Of a DNA stretch of 64,000 nt, positions 1 through 9,403 are shown piece by piece. The notes beneath the pieces are model-generated. The model was not told the DNA's origin and ran no database searches. It saw only the letters and a list, made by a program, of their open reading frames with translations. The stretch comes from RGIG4079 sp045646905 (GTDB lineage: Bacteria > Bacteroidota > Bacteroidia > Bacteroidales > Muribaculaceae), in assembly GCA_045646905.1 (NCBI GenBank), contig JAZRLP010000024.1, positions 124,001-188,000 on the forward strand, in the 5' to 3' direction. Position 1 is the stretch's first letter; every line of letters begins with the position of its first letter. Both the position numbers and the translations under genes were made by a program.

Positions 1-3000
1 AACCCTCTCACTGCTTGGTAACCCATGTCGGTGAGTAGATTCATATAGTTCTTTACTTGTTTTTGATATTGTTCTTTATGCTCTTCGCCAAACTTGTAGT
101 CAATGACATCGATAGTGCCTTGAGAGGTCCACACAACGCGGTCGGGGCGATACATTCCTTCGGCATTTTTTAATGAGATTGATTGTTCAAGTAGCACCTT
201 GTCATAGTTACTAAACCAGTGCGATACCCTATCATCGGCAATTGCCTTTGATAGTATTTCAAAGGCTTCTTCTTTCTCTTTTGCATCGAGTCGAGCACGG
301 TAGGCAACTCGGTCTAAAGCCAATTTTAAGTCATCGGGAGTGCGCACTTGGCTCATGACGTTGTGCAAGAAGATTCCTCTTTCGCGAGCTCTTGCGGTAG
401 CATCTTCGTCGGTGATGTTGAGATTTTCCCACACATCATCGCGAGAGTTGACAAAGTAGTATGCTGCTTCGCAATTTTCAACACGCTCGGCAGGGGGAAT
501 GTTGCACTTGTCATCGCTTTCAACAATTGCAGTGGTTGGTTTACCTATCTCAAGAATTTTATTGTCAACTATGCCATCAAGGGGGATGAATAACTCGCCA
601 TTGGCTTCGCTATAACGATCTTTGAGTGAATCGCAGAAAGTAGAAGTGGCGAGTTTAAACGCTTCGTTGATGTCGGTTGCAATATTACGACCATTGTTGG
701 CGTAGTAGATACAATTTATACATAACTCATCAATGGCTCGTGTAAATGCCACATAGGTAGCATTTAATTCGTCAATTTTGTCGGCTTGTTTGCTGGCTAA
801 ACATTCTGCTTCAAAAGGAGTGCCTTCAAGATCCGTTTTTGAGTTACTTAATGCCAATACAGGAGGCACAATTTCGTTCTCAAAGCCATCAATCTCAATG
901 CCTTTAAACCATTTTAAATCGCTTTTCCCTGCGAGTTTCCAATTTGCTAATGGAATGTGTACACATTTAAATTCTAACCCCTTTGATTTGTGGATAGTCA
1001 TAACTCTAATAGCATCAATTTCGGTTGATGAAGTTATGATGTGTTCGGCTTGAGGGGCGTCCCACCATTTTAAGAACGAATTGATGTCGCTTTTGCCATG
1101 AGAGCAAAAATCGAGCACCTCGTCTTGAAATGCAGTTAAAAATATAGCCTCACGAGTGCGAGTGTCTTTGTCGGTTATATAGAATTCAATAATGCGCTCT
1201 ACTAACGATGGCAAATTGAGGCATCTCATATCTAACACCTTTTCGAGAAGGTTGTCAATCTCTAAAGGGTCTTTGTTTGAAGCTAATTCGATGGCTTCAT
1301 TGGGCGACTTGCCGTTGGTGGAATAAAAGATGTATCGATGAGTGAATTTTTTGGTATTGTGTTGTGGTGAACGGCGTGAAGACATATCAGCCTCATCGTT
1401 GATAAGACGCAATACGCTCAATATAAGTTTTACCATAGGTGACGAATCAATCTTAAATGAATCGTCAGAGATTATGTTTATTTTAGGGAAGTCGGCATCG
1501 GGGTTGGCCATGAGCGTCATTAAATATTCAATTATTTTATGCCCTTCATCATTCCCTCGCGCTAATATTGCTATGTCACTTTGCTTATAACCCGAGTTTA
1601 ACTGTCGCTTAATGTCGCATGCCATTTTGTCGAGAGCCAATAGCTTCCTTTGTTCTTTATCGGTATCGTTATCGCCAAAAAACTCAACCCTCACATATCC
1701 ATGGTGCGAAGAGTGTTTAGCAGATACTTGTTGCGTAACATTGGAGTAAACATCGTTGACTCCTAAAATAGATGCTAATGCCGAAAATAAAGTGTTGTTA
1801 AACTTTATCACTTCGGCCGAGCTACGCCAGTTGGTATTCTCTGTGATGTTGTCTCCTCGCTCAATGATATTTCCTTCAAATTCACGCGACACTTGCTCGC
1901 GCAATAATGAGGGATCGGAGTTTCTAAAGCGATAAATACATTGCTTTTCGTCGCCAATTATGAGATTGTCATAGTTGTTTGATAAACTTTCCGAAACCAA
2001 TGGGTTGATGTTGAGCCATTGCATTTTAGAGGTGTCTTGAAACTCATCGATTAAGAAGTGTTTCAGTCTCATTCCCATGCGTTCGTAAATAAATGGAGCT
2101 TCTTCTTTGCTTATTATTCGTTGCAATAGGTCGTTAGTGTCCGACAATAAAATGAGATTATTTTCTTCTCTATATTGCTTCACATTTTTCAATATATCGC
2201 CAACGAGCCCAAGCATATAGATGTCTTTATGCAATAAACTTAATAATTTAAGTCGTTGCACTTTTGAGGTGATGGAAGCAACGGCATTGGCGATGGGCTC
2301 TTGTTTACATAAAGAGGCTGCGTTTGTTTTTTTCTTAATATATTCACCTTTGAAAGGAGACCGTTCTCCGGTCCCTACTTTTATAAATGAGGCTGTTATC
2401 TGAATTTCTTCGCCGCGTTTATATTTCGCCCATTTTTGTAATGGATTTAGTGTATTAGGTTTGTTTAATCCATTTAACTCATCTTCAGTTAATATGCTTA
2501 ATGCCGATTTAGCCGAATCATTTATTTGTGGAATGATATTGTCTATTTCGGTTGTTAGTTTTTCTTCAAACTTAATGATGCGCGAAGAATCTTCAAAATA
2601 TCCTATCACTTTATCATCTAATAGCAGTTTGAATTGTTCGTTTGATGTGTTTTTTACAAATTTATATAGGTCATCGAATGCTTGAGATCTGCGATTAAAT
2701 ACATTGAACTTCTTTCCGTTGTCGATAAGTGAAAACATATATTTTTTCATCCATTTCGACAATTGTTGCGAGTGTGCGTCGTCCTTATATCGAATGGTGT
2801 TGAGCAATTCAGTTATACCTGCTACAAACGCAAGAGAATCGTGGAGCTCAATCTCATAATTGCCATCGAGTTCGGCTTCAAACGCAAATGTGCGCAATAC
2901 ATTTTGGAAGAACGAGTCAATGGTGCTCACATTGAAGAATGTGTAATTAAAGAGCAATTGAAATAGCGCTATGCGGGCAGTTTCGCGCAATTGTTGAGGC

Positions 3001-3290
3001 TCGCAACGATATAGTTTCAATAAGTCGTTAAGGTATGGGCTTTTTTCATCACCCATCGAAGGCATTTCGGCAATGAGGGCAAGTTCCTTGATAATGCGAC
3101 GCTTCATCTCTTCGGTCGCTTTATTGGTAAATGTTACGGCTAATATGCTTTGATGTTCCTCTTTGGGATTGGTCCTTAAATGATATATTCCTGTGTCGGG
3201 GTCTTTATATCCCAATAAGAATTTTATATACTCATATGTGAGAGTATATGTTTTTCCTGAACCAGCCGATGCCTTATATACTGTGAGCAT
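1..3290 (-). CDS. AddA/RecB-like UvrD-family helicase-nuclease (3' end outside window)
   Basis: Read from an ATG at 3290 and still open at base 1, giving about 1096 residues; family members are about that long, so little is missing. Superfamily I helicase motifs are visible in order: Walker A ASAGSGKT (residues 7-14), AVTFTNKAT (Ia), LIDEFQDTS (II, near 413), GDEKQCIYRF (III), TIHKSKGLEF (V, near 762) and YVAFTRA (VI, near 845). Near residue 1059 RPDRVV, IDVIDYKFG and QVKNY match the PD-(D/E)xK nuclease of RecB/AddA. By family it would unwind and resect DNA ends for recombination; an AddB-like partner would be expected beyond the left edge. It starts 17 bases after the SUI1 gene and is probably the last visible gene of a three-gene operon. 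The helicase class is certain, the AddA assignment likely. Confidence 0.88.
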   Translation of the reverse strand, partial: MLTVYKASAGSGKTYTLTYEYIKFLLGYKDPDTGIYHLRTNPKEEHQSILAVTFTNKATEEMKRRIIKELALIAEMPSMGDEKSPYLNDLLKLYRCEPQQLRETARIALFQLLFNYTFFNVSTIDSFFQNVLRTFAFEAELDGNYEIELHDSLAFVAGITELLNTIRYKDDAHSQQLSKWMKKYMFSLIDNGKKFNVFNRRSQAFDDLYKFVKNTSNEQFKLLLDDKVIGYFEDSSRIIKFEEKLTTEIDNIIPQINDSAKSALSILTEDELNGLNKPNTLNPLQKWAKYKRGEEIQITASFIKVGTGERSPFKGEYIKKKTNAASLCKQEPIANAVASITSKVQRLKLLSLLHKDIYMLGLVGDILKNVKQYREENNLILLSDTNDLLQRIISKEEAPFIYERMGMRLKHFLIDEFQDTSKMQWLNINPLVSESLSNNYDNLIIGDEKQCIYRFRNSDPSLLREQVSREFEGNIIERGDNITENTNWRSSAEVIKFNNTLFSALASILGVNDVYSNVTQQVSAKHSSHHGYVRVEFFGDNDTDKEQRKLLALDKMACDIKRQLNSGYKQSDIAILARGNDEGHKIIEYLMTLMANPDADFPKINIISDDSFKIDSSPMVKLILSVLRLINDEADMSSRRSPQHNTKKFTHRYIFYSTNGKSPNEAIELASNKDPLEIDNLLEKVLDMRCLNLPSLVERIIEFYITDKDTRTREAIFLTAFQDEVLDFCSHGKSDINSFLKWWDAPQAEHIITSSTEIDAIRVMTIHKSKGLEFKCVHIPLANWKLAGKSDLKWFKGIEIDGFENEIVPPVLALSNSKTDLEGTPFEAECLASKQADKIDELNATYVAFTRAIDELCINCIYYANNGRNIATDINEAFKLATSTFCDSLKDRYSEANGELFIPLDGIVDNKILEIGKPTTAIVESDDKCNIPPAERVENCEAAYYFVNSRDDVWENLNITDEDATARARERGIFLHNVMSQVRTPDDLKLALDRVAYRARLDAKEKEEAFEILSKAIADDRVSHWFSNYDKVLLEQSISLKNAEGMYRPDRVVWTSQGTIDVIDYKFGEEHKEQYQKQVKNYMNLLTDMGYQAVRG

Positions 3291-3307
3291 ATCTTTAGTG
3301 AAAAAAA

Positions 3308-3652
3308 TTAGATAATACGAGCTTTGTAGTCTTGTTTGATGAGGAATTTTAAAACGGCGTCGCGCTTATCGCCTTGAATGAGTATCTCGCCTCCGCGAGC
3401 CGAACCACCTGTGCCAAGAGCCGATTTCATTTTGCTTGCCAATTCGGCAACCTCATCGTCCGATATGGTGAAACCAGTGACAATTGTTGCAATTTTGCCG
3501 CCACGACCCTTCTTCTCGAGGATAATGTCGAGTCGAGGTTGCTTTGTTGATGTTTTTTCTTCGGCAATAGGTGTTGATTCTTCCCCTTGGGGTAAATCGG
3601 GGTTAGAGTCGAGAAATGCCTGTAGGCCGGCTTGCCAATCGTTCATTCCCAT
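3308..3652 (-). CDS. SUI1/YciH-family translation initiation factor-like protein
   Basis: A 114-residue protein. Residues about 40-114 form the SUI1 fold, with the basic KKGRGGKIATIV stretch followed by GTGGSARGGEILIQGD, the typical core of bacterial YciH and eIF1. The N-terminal 40 residues are acidic and probably unstructured. Bacterial SUI1 proteins are thought to act at the ribosome during start-site selection, but their role is not settled. It lies 3 bases after the lipoprotein gene and 17 before the helicase-nuclease, so all three are probably co-transcribed. No RBS decides the start; the ATG at 3652 gives normal family length. Confidence 0.87.
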   Translation of the reverse strand: MGMNDWQAGLQAFLDSNPDLPQGEESTPIAEEKTSTKQPRLDIILEKKGRGGKIATIVTGFTISDDEVAELASKMKSALGTGGSARGGEILIQGDKRDAVLKFLIKQDYKARII

Positions 3653-3655
3653 ACT

Positions 3656-4159
3656 TTATTTTTTGCTCTTTTTATTGTTGTTCTTTTTTTTGTGTTCATC
3701 ATCTTTATGACCTTCGTCGTGATGTTGGTGCTCGTCGTCGATGCAATCTTCATAGTCTCGGTCGGATATGTCGCAAGGAGAGTCTATGGCACCCGATAGG
3801 GTCTTAAGCATTTCGCTAAATTGCATATCCTCAACAGGGATTTCGGCAAAGAATGCTGCTGCCGAATCGGCGTTAATAGACATGGCTTCACGATAGCATT
3901 TTGTGGCCATTGACATGTTAGCATCTTCTTTTGACTTTTCAGCAAGTTTGGCATAAGCCAACGATAAACGGCATAAATCGTTGATAGAAATCTCTTTTAA
4001 GTTGGCGTCGTCGGCAATGTCGTCGCATATATCTTGAGCCGATTCATAGTTTTTGTCATCGATAAATTGCTCTATTGCCGAAACCTTATTTGTGTCAACA
4101 CTCTCCGAACAAGCCGTGAGTGTCAACATCGCTATTAATATCGAAAAAAGTTTCTTCAT
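3656..4159 (-). CDS. Putative lipoprotein with acidic, histidine-rich tail
   Basis: A 167-residue protein with a lipoprotein signal: basic start, hydrophobic core and lipobox LTAC with Cys at residue 17. The middle (about 30-130) is helical, resembling a short TPR-like solenoid with alternating Ala/Leu and acidic residues. The last 30 residues are very polar: a run of Asp, Glu and His (DDEHQHHDEGHKDDEH) and then a Lys/Asn tail. This tail could bind divalent metal or nucleic acid, but that is inference. First gene of the operon with the SUI1 protein and helicase. A -7 box lies 25 bases upstream. I do not recognise a named family. Confidence 0.75.
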   Translation of the reverse strand: MKKLFSILIAMLTLTACSESVDTNKVSAIEQFIDDKNYESAQDICDDIADDANLKEISINDLCRLSLAYAKLAEKSKEDANMSMATKCYREAMSINADSAAAFFAEIPVEDMQFSEMLKTLSGAIDSPCDISDRDYEDCIDDEHQHHDEGHKDDEHKKKNNNKKSKK

Positions 4160-4184
4160 ATCAAGTTGTTGAGAGTTTAAAAAG

Positions 4185-4192
4185 CAAAGATA
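4185..4192 (-). promoter_or_regulatory. Promoter -7 box (TATCTTTG) for lipoprotein-SUI1-helicase operon
   Basis: On the minus strand the sequence reads TATCTTTG, an exact match to the Bacteroidetes TAnnTTTG -7 element. It predicts a transcript start about 20 bases before the lipoprotein ATG. No clear -33 TTG is seen. Confidence 0.55.
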
Positions 4193-4385
4193 ATATTTTT
4201 AATTTATAATGCATAATCACATGGATATATTTTGTGGGTTGGAAGAGTGGTTGACTATAATAAAATAGAGTGGGAGGTAGGTGAAGATAGGTAGGGTATA
4301 ATGTTTTTTTGGCCAAAACATCTATTTGTTGACTCTTTTTTGAGTCGCTAATGACTTTATAGTTTCAAATCTCGATTTTTTTTGC

Positions 4386-4393
4386 TAATATTG
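4386..4393 (+). promoter_or_regulatory. Probable promoter -7 box (TAATATTG) for the glucosaminidase gene
   Basis: TAATATTG matches TAnnTTTG at all but one position and lies 55 bases before the chosen ATG at 4448. It places the transcript start inside the longer ORF that begins at 4382, which argues for the downstream ATG. The rest of 4160-4385 holds only AT-rich sequence with a short ataatgcataatc-like repeat. Confidence 0.4.
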
Positions 4394-4447
4394 CAGTTTG
4401 TTTTGAAAATAATATTTAATATCATAACTCTTAACACAATTAACTTA

Positions 4448-7177
4448 ATGAAAAAGTTTACCTCTCTAATGTTGTTCCTCATAGCGGCTGTTGTGGCAAA
4501 TGCGGCAACTCCTATTTTGGGAACAAATGTGGCAACGGTGGAACGAATGTATCAGTTTGTGAAATCTAAAAATAGTTCGTTTGACCGTGAAATTGCCGAA
4601 CAATTTATGGCAGTATCTCCCATTTATGGATTGCGTGGAGATATCGCACTTTGCCAATCAATCATTGAAACAGGATGGTTTAAATACACAGGTGGGACTG
4701 CTGTAACCCCCGACGATCATAACTATTGTGGTCTTGGTGTGACTGTTCTTGGTCAAAAAGGTTGCCAATTTTCTACAGTAAAAGAGGGCGTGACTGCGCA
4801 AATACAACACCTCTATGCCTATGCTTGTACAAAGTCAATCCCTGCAGGCGAAACACTCGTTGATCCTCGTTTTAAATATGTAACTCGTGGTATTGCACCC
4901 AACTGGGAAGACCTCAGTGGACGATGGGCTACAGCAAGTGACTATGGTACAAAAATTATGAACATGTATAAAGATATGATGGCGTTTAATGTCTCTGGCG
5001 AAGAAACTCCATCTACATCGCTCAAGGCGAGTACCACATCGGTGTCGTTGACAGGTGTTCAAGGTGGCACAGCTCCATCTACAACCGTTACAATTACTGG
5101 GACTAATCTCACAAGTGACATCAATTTCAGTAGCAGTTCATCGGCATTTACTGTTACTACATCGGGCTGGAATAGTCGCACAGGTGGTACATTGAAAATA
5201 ACTCTTGATACATCTAAATCAATCGGCTCTTATAGTGGATATATCGCAGTGCAAAGTGGAACTACTCGCATTCAAATTAATTGCACAGGTACAATCACAT
5301 CGTCATCAGAGCCAGCTCCTGGCACTCCATCGCTCAAGGCAAGCACTACATCATTGTCGTTTACAGCACAAAAAGGAGCTACAGCGCCATCATCGTCGGT
5401 GACAATTACCGGAGCCAACCTCTCAAGCGATATCGTGTATAATAGTAGTTCATCGGCATTTAAGGTGACTACATCGGGCTGGAATAACCTCACTGGTGGT
5501 ACAATGACTATAAGCCTTGATACATCTAAAGCAGTGGGTACTTATAGCGGATATGTTGCAGTGCAAAGTGGTTCAACTCGCATCGAAATCAATTGCACTG
5601 GTACAATTACCGAAGCAAGTGAGCCAACTCCTACTCCTGGCACTCCATCACTTACTGCAAGCACAACTTCATTGTCGTTTACTGCACAAAAAGGTGCTAC
5701 AGCTCCATCGTCAACAGTGACAATTACTGGCGCCAACCTCACAAGTGATATCGTATATAATAGTAGTTCATCGGTGTTTAAGGTGGCAACATCGGGATGG
5801 AATAGTCGCACTGGTGGCACAATGACTATCAGCCTCGATACATCAAAAGCTGCTGGCTCTTATAGCGGATATGTTGCAGTGCAAAGTGGTTCGACTCGCA
5901 TTGAAATCAATTGCACTGGTACAATTACCGAGGCAACTTCATCTGATACTCCGTCAACTGTGACTATTCCCACAATCTTTACCAATGATTGGTGTTACTC
6001 TGCTGCTAATAGCACATCGGTGTCATGGATGAATCCAGCCAATGATTACACTCGCAACATGGCGTTGAAAGGTGACAACCTTTATGTAGTGCAACGCGAT
6101 CCCGATAATGCTACAAGTAGCATCCACATCGTTAATGCCAATACAGGAGCATCAAAAGGCAAATTGTCTGATACAGGAATTGCATCAGATGCCTATAAAT
6201 TTACATCGGTGGCTAATATGGGTGGCACTATTGTAGTATGTAACCTCGCTTTTGGTGCTACAAGTACATTAAAAGTATATAGTTGGAGCGGTGATGCTGC
6301 AACGCCATCGGTATTGCTCGAAACAACCAACCACGGAGGTCGTTCGGGCGACTTGATGAGTGCATCGGGTACAATCAACAATGGTAAACTTTATTTTACT
6401 TCAAACACAGGTTATGAAGGTAAAGTATATGTATATACAGTAACAAATGGCGTGGCCAATCCCACTCCTACCGAAATTACGCTTAAAGATGCCAATGGCG
6501 CAGCATTTAACTATGGTGGTTCATATGCAGTAATAGAAATTCGTGCCAACGAAGATGGAACATTCTGGGCAACCGGTAAAAATGGTGCTCCAGCATTGTT
6601 TAATGCAAGCGGTACACTCATTCGCGAATTAAATACTGCTGCACTCGATGGCAATAGTTATGGTACAAGTTATTGTCCATTTACATATGGCAATTTCAAA
6701 CTTGCTGCTGCTGTGACTTATAAAACATCGGTTCAACAAGGTTATCTCAATCTCATCAATGTGACCGATGGTGAGGCTTCGGCTCAAAAACTCAATAGCT
6801 ATCCTGTGCTTGGTGCAAGTGGTGTGTCAAACGGTACATTTGTTACAACTGCTCTTGCAAAGGTTGATGGCGCAAAAATCCACTTGTGGACACTTATTCC
6901 TAAACAAGGTGTGGCTAAGTATACTGCAACTTGTGAAGTGTCGGGCATCGAAAAAGTTGAAGCCGATGAAAACATCACAATGGTTGTGTGTGACAATAAA
7001 ATTGAAGTGAAAGGTGCCGAAGTGATTAATATGTCAATTTACAATTTGACAGGTGTTGAGGTGGCAAATGCTCAAGGTAATGAAGTGGCTACCGACAACC
7101 TCGTTCATGGCATATATGTTGTTTTGGCTAAAACAGCACAAGGTAAAATCTTCTCTGAAAAAGTGTATATTGATTAA
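4448..7177 (+). CDS. Secreted GH73-like N-acetylglucosaminidase with Ig-like repeats and T9SS-type tail
   Basis: 909 residues from the ATG at 4448; the upstream in-frame ATG at 4382 adds 22 residues before a good signal peptide (MKKFTSLMLFLIAAVVANA) and is unlikely. Residues about 25-185 match the FlgJ/GH73 endo-beta-N-acetylglucosaminidase fold, with the probable catalytic Glu74 in SIIETGWF. Residues 191-500 hold three Ig-like repeats of about 104 residues, each starting SLxASTTS and ending NCTGTIT. Residues about 505-835 look like a beta-rich, propeller-like region (DUF4623-like, from memory). The last 70 residues end in IYNLTGVEV, GIYVVLAK and IFSEKVYI, the pattern of a type A T9SS sorting domain. 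It probably cleaves peptidoglycan glycan at or outside the cell surface. Stands alone, with a strong terminator after it. Confidence 0.85.
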   Translation: MKKFTSLMLFLIAAVVANAATPILGTNVATVERMYQFVKSKNSSFDREIAEQFMAVSPIYGLRGDIALCQSIIETGWFKYTGGTAVTPDDHNYCGLGVTVLGQKGCQFSTVKEGVTAQIQHLYAYACTKSIPAGETLVDPRFKYVTRGIAPNWEDLSGRWATASDYGTKIMNMYKDMMAFNVSGEETPSTSLKASTTSVSLTGVQGGTAPSTTVTITGTNLTSDINFSSSSSAFTVTTSGWNSRTGGTLKITLDTSKSIGSYSGYIAVQSGTTRIQINCTGTITSSSEPAPGTPSLKASTTSLSFTAQKGATAPSSSVTITGANLSSDIVYNSSSSAFKVTTSGWNNLTGGTMTISLDTSKAVGTYSGYVAVQSGSTRIEINCTGTITEASEPTPTPGTPSLTASTTSLSFTAQKGATAPSSTVTITGANLTSDIVYNSSSSVFKVATSGWNSRTGGTMTISLDTSKAAGSYSGYVAVQSGSTRIEINCTGTITEATSSDTPSTVTIPTIFTNDWCYSAANSTSVSWMNPANDYTRNMALKGDNLYVVQRDPDNATSSIHIVNANTGASKGKLSDTGIASDAYKFTSVANMGGTIVVCNLAFGATSTLKVYSWSGDAATPSVLLETTNHGGRSGDLMSASGTINNGKLYFTSNTGYEGKVYVYTVTNGVANPTPTEITLKDANGAAFNYGGSYAVIEIRANEDGTFWATGKNGAPALFNASGTLIRELNTAALDGNSYGTSYCPFTYGNFKLAAAVTYKTSVQQGYLNLINVTDGEASAQKLNSYPVLGASGVSNGTFVTTALAKVDGAKIHLWTLIPKQGVAKYTATCEVSGIEKVEADENITMVVCDNKIEVKGAEVINMSIYNLTGVEVANAQGNEVATDNLVHGIYVVLAKTAQGKIFSEKVYID
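5018..5940 (+). repeat. Three tandem about 315-bp coding repeats (Ig-like domains)
   Basis: Units begin at 5018, 5330 and 5648 (spacings 312 and 318 bases, both multiples of three). Units two and three are nearly identical at DNA level over long stretches, for example the segments encoding SFTAQKGATAPSS and YSGYVAVQSGSTRIEINC. Unit one is more diverged. This suggests recent duplication or gene conversion. Copy number could change by recombination without breaking the frame. Confidence 0.9.
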
Positions 7178-7196
7178 GAAAGAGATGAAAATATAG

Positions 7197-7240
7197 TAAA
7201 ATGGAGATGTATCAATGTCGATACATCTCCATTTCTTTTA
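7197..7240. terminator. Terminator, likely bidirectional
   Basis: A 13-bp perfect stem (ATGGAGATGTATC, 7201-7213, with its complement at 7220-7232) and six-base loop is followed by TTTCTTTT on the plus strand and preceded by an A-rich run. It sits between the convergent glucosaminidase and DUF5020 genes and can serve both. Confidence 0.85.
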
Positions 7241-7262
7241 TCTGAAGTAAATAATAGGTCGT

Positions 7263-7949
7263 TTAGAATGTCCACTTTGCAGCGAGGGTGGGGATGGCAT
7301 AGAATTTACCAAACTCGGCAAGGTAGTTGGAGATTTCAACTTCGGCTCCTACGCTGATTTTGCAGTTATCGTCAACCCAATCAAGTGGAGCAAAGTTGAA
7401 CCAAAATTGAGGTTCGCTACTAAATGAAAGGTTGCTCTTTAATGCAGTGTTACGAGCAAGGTCGGCATATCCACTAAATGTGCAGAGGCCTTTTGCAAAA
7501 TGTATGCCCCACACAGCAGTTAATTGAAAGTTGTAGGGTGAAGCAGTTTTTACATCGTGACGATACATCGCTTGCACCGAGAATGTTTTGCTAAAATCAC
7601 TATTTGCCCAATTGTAGGCAGCCCCCGCGAGGAATGCATTATTTAGTCCGATGCCACCATTGTATTCGAGATGAATGGCTACGGGTGCTTTCCAGAATTT
7701 CAATTCTCGAGAGATTTCTCCATATACACTTGGAACAGTGTTGTGGGCAAAGTTTGCATCGATAAAGAAGTATGTGCTCCCCCATTTATCGGCAGTGAAG
7801 TTTTCAACAGTTGCAGTCCATTGAGGACGAGTAGAAAGATTTTTTCCATAAATAGCACTCCCCATGTCGTAATGGAATTGCACATTGAGTTGAGCCGAAA
7901 CTGTAATTACGCTGGCAAATAATGCTACGAGACAAAATAATTTTTTCAT
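7263..7949 (-). CDS. DUF5020-family outer membrane protein (Tsx-like barrel)
   Basis: 228 residues with a cleavable signal peptide (MKKLFCLVALFASVITVSA, cut near 19). The mature part is rich in alternating aromatic and polar residues typical of a beta-barrel and ends in a C-terminal Phe (AAKWTF), a usual outer-membrane insertion signal. Length and motifs such as FQLTAVWGIHF recall DUF5020 proteins of Bacteroides, which resemble Tsx nucleoside channels. That assignment is from memory, and the transported substrate cannot be read from sequence. Single gene; convergent with the glucosaminidase, sharing its terminator. Confidence 0.75.
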   Translation of the reverse strand: MKKLFCLVALFASVITVSAQLNVQFHYDMGSAIYGKNLSTRPQWTATVENFTADKWGSTYFFIDANFAHNTVPSVYGEISRELKFWKAPVAIHLEYNGGIGLNNAFLAGAAYNWANSDFSKTFSVQAMYRHDVKTASPYNFQLTAVWGIHFAKGLCTFSGYADLARNTALKSNLSFSSEPQFWFNFAPLDWVDDNCKISVGAEVEISNYLAEFGKFYAIPTLAAKWTF

Positions 7950-8017
7950 AACAAGGATGATTTAAAAGTGTTGGAATTTTTAATATGAGATTGGTCTTAT
8001 GTGATTTAGAACTTTAA

Positions 8018-8464
8018 TTATCGTTTGCTTTTAAAAAAACATTGCATAAGGTCTTTACACTCATCGGCAAGCACACCAGGGGTGATTGTAGCCTTGGGGT
8101 GGAAAGGATGTCGGTTAGTAAATACCGAGTAACCACGCTTATCGTCGCCAGTCCCATAGACAATGCGTGAGAGTTGGCTCCATCCAATGGCTCCGGCACA
8201 CATCATGCAAGGCTCTACGGTGGCATATAATGTGCAACCTTGTAGGTATTTGCCTCCAAGAGTGTTGGCTGCCGCTGTGATGGCTTGCATCTCGGCATGA
8301 GCAGTGACATCGTTTAGCATCTCGGTGAGGTTGTGTCCACGCCCTATAATGCGCCCTTGGCACACAACAACTGCTCCTATGGGAATTTCATCGGCTTCAA
8401 ATGCTTGTTGCGCCTCATCGAGAGCAGCACGCATAAATTTTATGTCTTGTTCAAATTGTGTCAT
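8018..8464 (-). CDS. tadA: tRNA-specific adenosine deaminase TadA
   Basis: 148 residues, normal for the family. The zinc/catalytic signatures are present: HAEMQ with His56 and the proton-shuttle Glu58, and PCMMC with Cys86 and Cys89. By family it converts the wobble adenosine of tRNA-Arg(ACG) to inosine. Free nucleoside/guanine deaminases share these motifs, but GCTLYATVEPCMMCAGAI and the length favour TadA. Its ATG overlaps the TGA of rnz (ATGA), so the two are translationally coupled. Confidence 0.93.
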   Translation of the reverse strand: MTQFEQDIKFMRAALDEAQQAFEADEIPIGAVVVCQGRIIGRGHNLTEMLNDVTAHAEMQAITAAANTLGGKYLQGCTLYATVEPCMMCAGAIGWSQLSRIVYGTGDDKRGYSVFTNRHPFHPKATITPGVLADECKDLMQCFFKSKR

Positions 8465-9375
8465 AATAAGTCTATTCTCATGCCATCATTGGCAAGTATC
8501 GTATTGGGGAATATCTCGGTGGCTTCATTGATTAGAGGTGATTCATCGCGATATCTTTTAGAGAAGTGCCCCAATATGAGTCGTGATGCTCCAGCCATTT
8601 GGGCTATGCGAGCAGCTTCTTGGGCTGTTGAGTGTCCACGGCTTCCTGCCAAGTGGGCAAATTCGTTGGTATATGTTGCTTCGTGGTAGATAGTGTCAAC
8701 GCCACACACCATTTCGGCCACTTTGGGGTTAAATGCTGTGTCGGAGCAATAGGCATAACTCATAACCTTGTCGGCATCGGTGGTGAGTCGGGCATTAGGT
8801 ACCACTACACCATCGGGTGTAATAAAGTCGTTCCCCTCTTTTATGCCTTGAAGTTCCTTGATGGGTATGTTGTGAAACTTCACCATGTCACCTTTGAGAT
8901 GACGCAATTTGGGCTTCTCTTTGAATAGAAACCCTACGCATGGCACTCGGTGAAACAATGGGATGGTTTCAATAGTAATTGCGTGCGACTCAAAAATAGT
9001 AGCCCTTTGGGGCGTGATGACATTGAATTTTATTTCAAAAGGTATGTCGCGACAAAAGAACTTGAGTTGTTGGTCAAAAAGTTCGGCACCTTCTTCAAAA
9101 ATGTGTATTGTTACCGACCCCGCTTTCTCTTGTAGAGCCATTGACGATAGTAAACCTATCAACCCAAAACAATGATCACCATGAAGGTGACTTATGAATA
9201 TGTGGTTTAGTCGATTATATTTAAGCCTCATTTTGCGCATAGTTAATTGTGCCCCTTCGCCACAATCAATCATAAATAGATTGTCTCTAATGTCGAGAAT
9301 TTGTGCCGAAGGGTTATGTCGAGCAGTGGGTATTGCCGAGCCACAACCAAGAATGTTTAATTGAAATAAAGCCAT
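8461..9375 (-). CDS. rnz: Ribonuclease Z (tRNA 3' endonuclease)
   Basis: 304 residues from the ATG at 9375. The metallo-beta-lactamase metal motif HLHGDH is at residues 63-68 (His63, His65, Asp67, His68), and later metal ligands appear in AYCSDTAF and LILGHFSKRY. By family it trims 3' trailers of tRNA precursors. An in-frame ATG at 9402 exists, but a TAAATTTG -7 box at 9404-9411 puts the transcript start near 9398, so the longer start would not be on the mRNA. Overlaps tadA by four bases, giving a two-gene tRNA-maturation operon. Confidence 0.93.
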   Translation of the reverse strand: MALFQLNILGCGSAIPTARHNPSAQILDIRDNLFMIDCGEGAQLTMRKMRLKYNRLNHIFISHLHGDHCFGLIGLLSSMALQEKAGSVTIHIFEEGAELFDQQLKFFCRDIPFEIKFNVITPQRATIFESHAITIETIPLFHRVPCVGFLFKEKPKLRHLKGDMVKFHNIPIKELQGIKEGNDFITPDGVVVPNARLTTDADKVMSYAYCSDTAFNPKVAEMVCGVDTIYHEATYTNEFAHLAGSRGHSTAQEAARIAQMAGASRLILGHFSKRYRDESPLINEATEIFPNTILANDGMRIDLL

Positions 9376-9403
9376 ATGAAAAATGGATTTTATGTTTGTC
9401 ACA

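Noticed and set aside
348..3000. Several plus-strand ORFs over the left-edge helicase
   Set aside because: They are antisense shadows of a continuous minus-strand gene with all helicase motifs.
5018..5940. Regularly spaced repeats that could suggest a CRISPR-like array
   Set aside because: Units are over 300 bases, in frame, and encode Ig-like domains; there are no short repeats with unique spacers and no cas genes.
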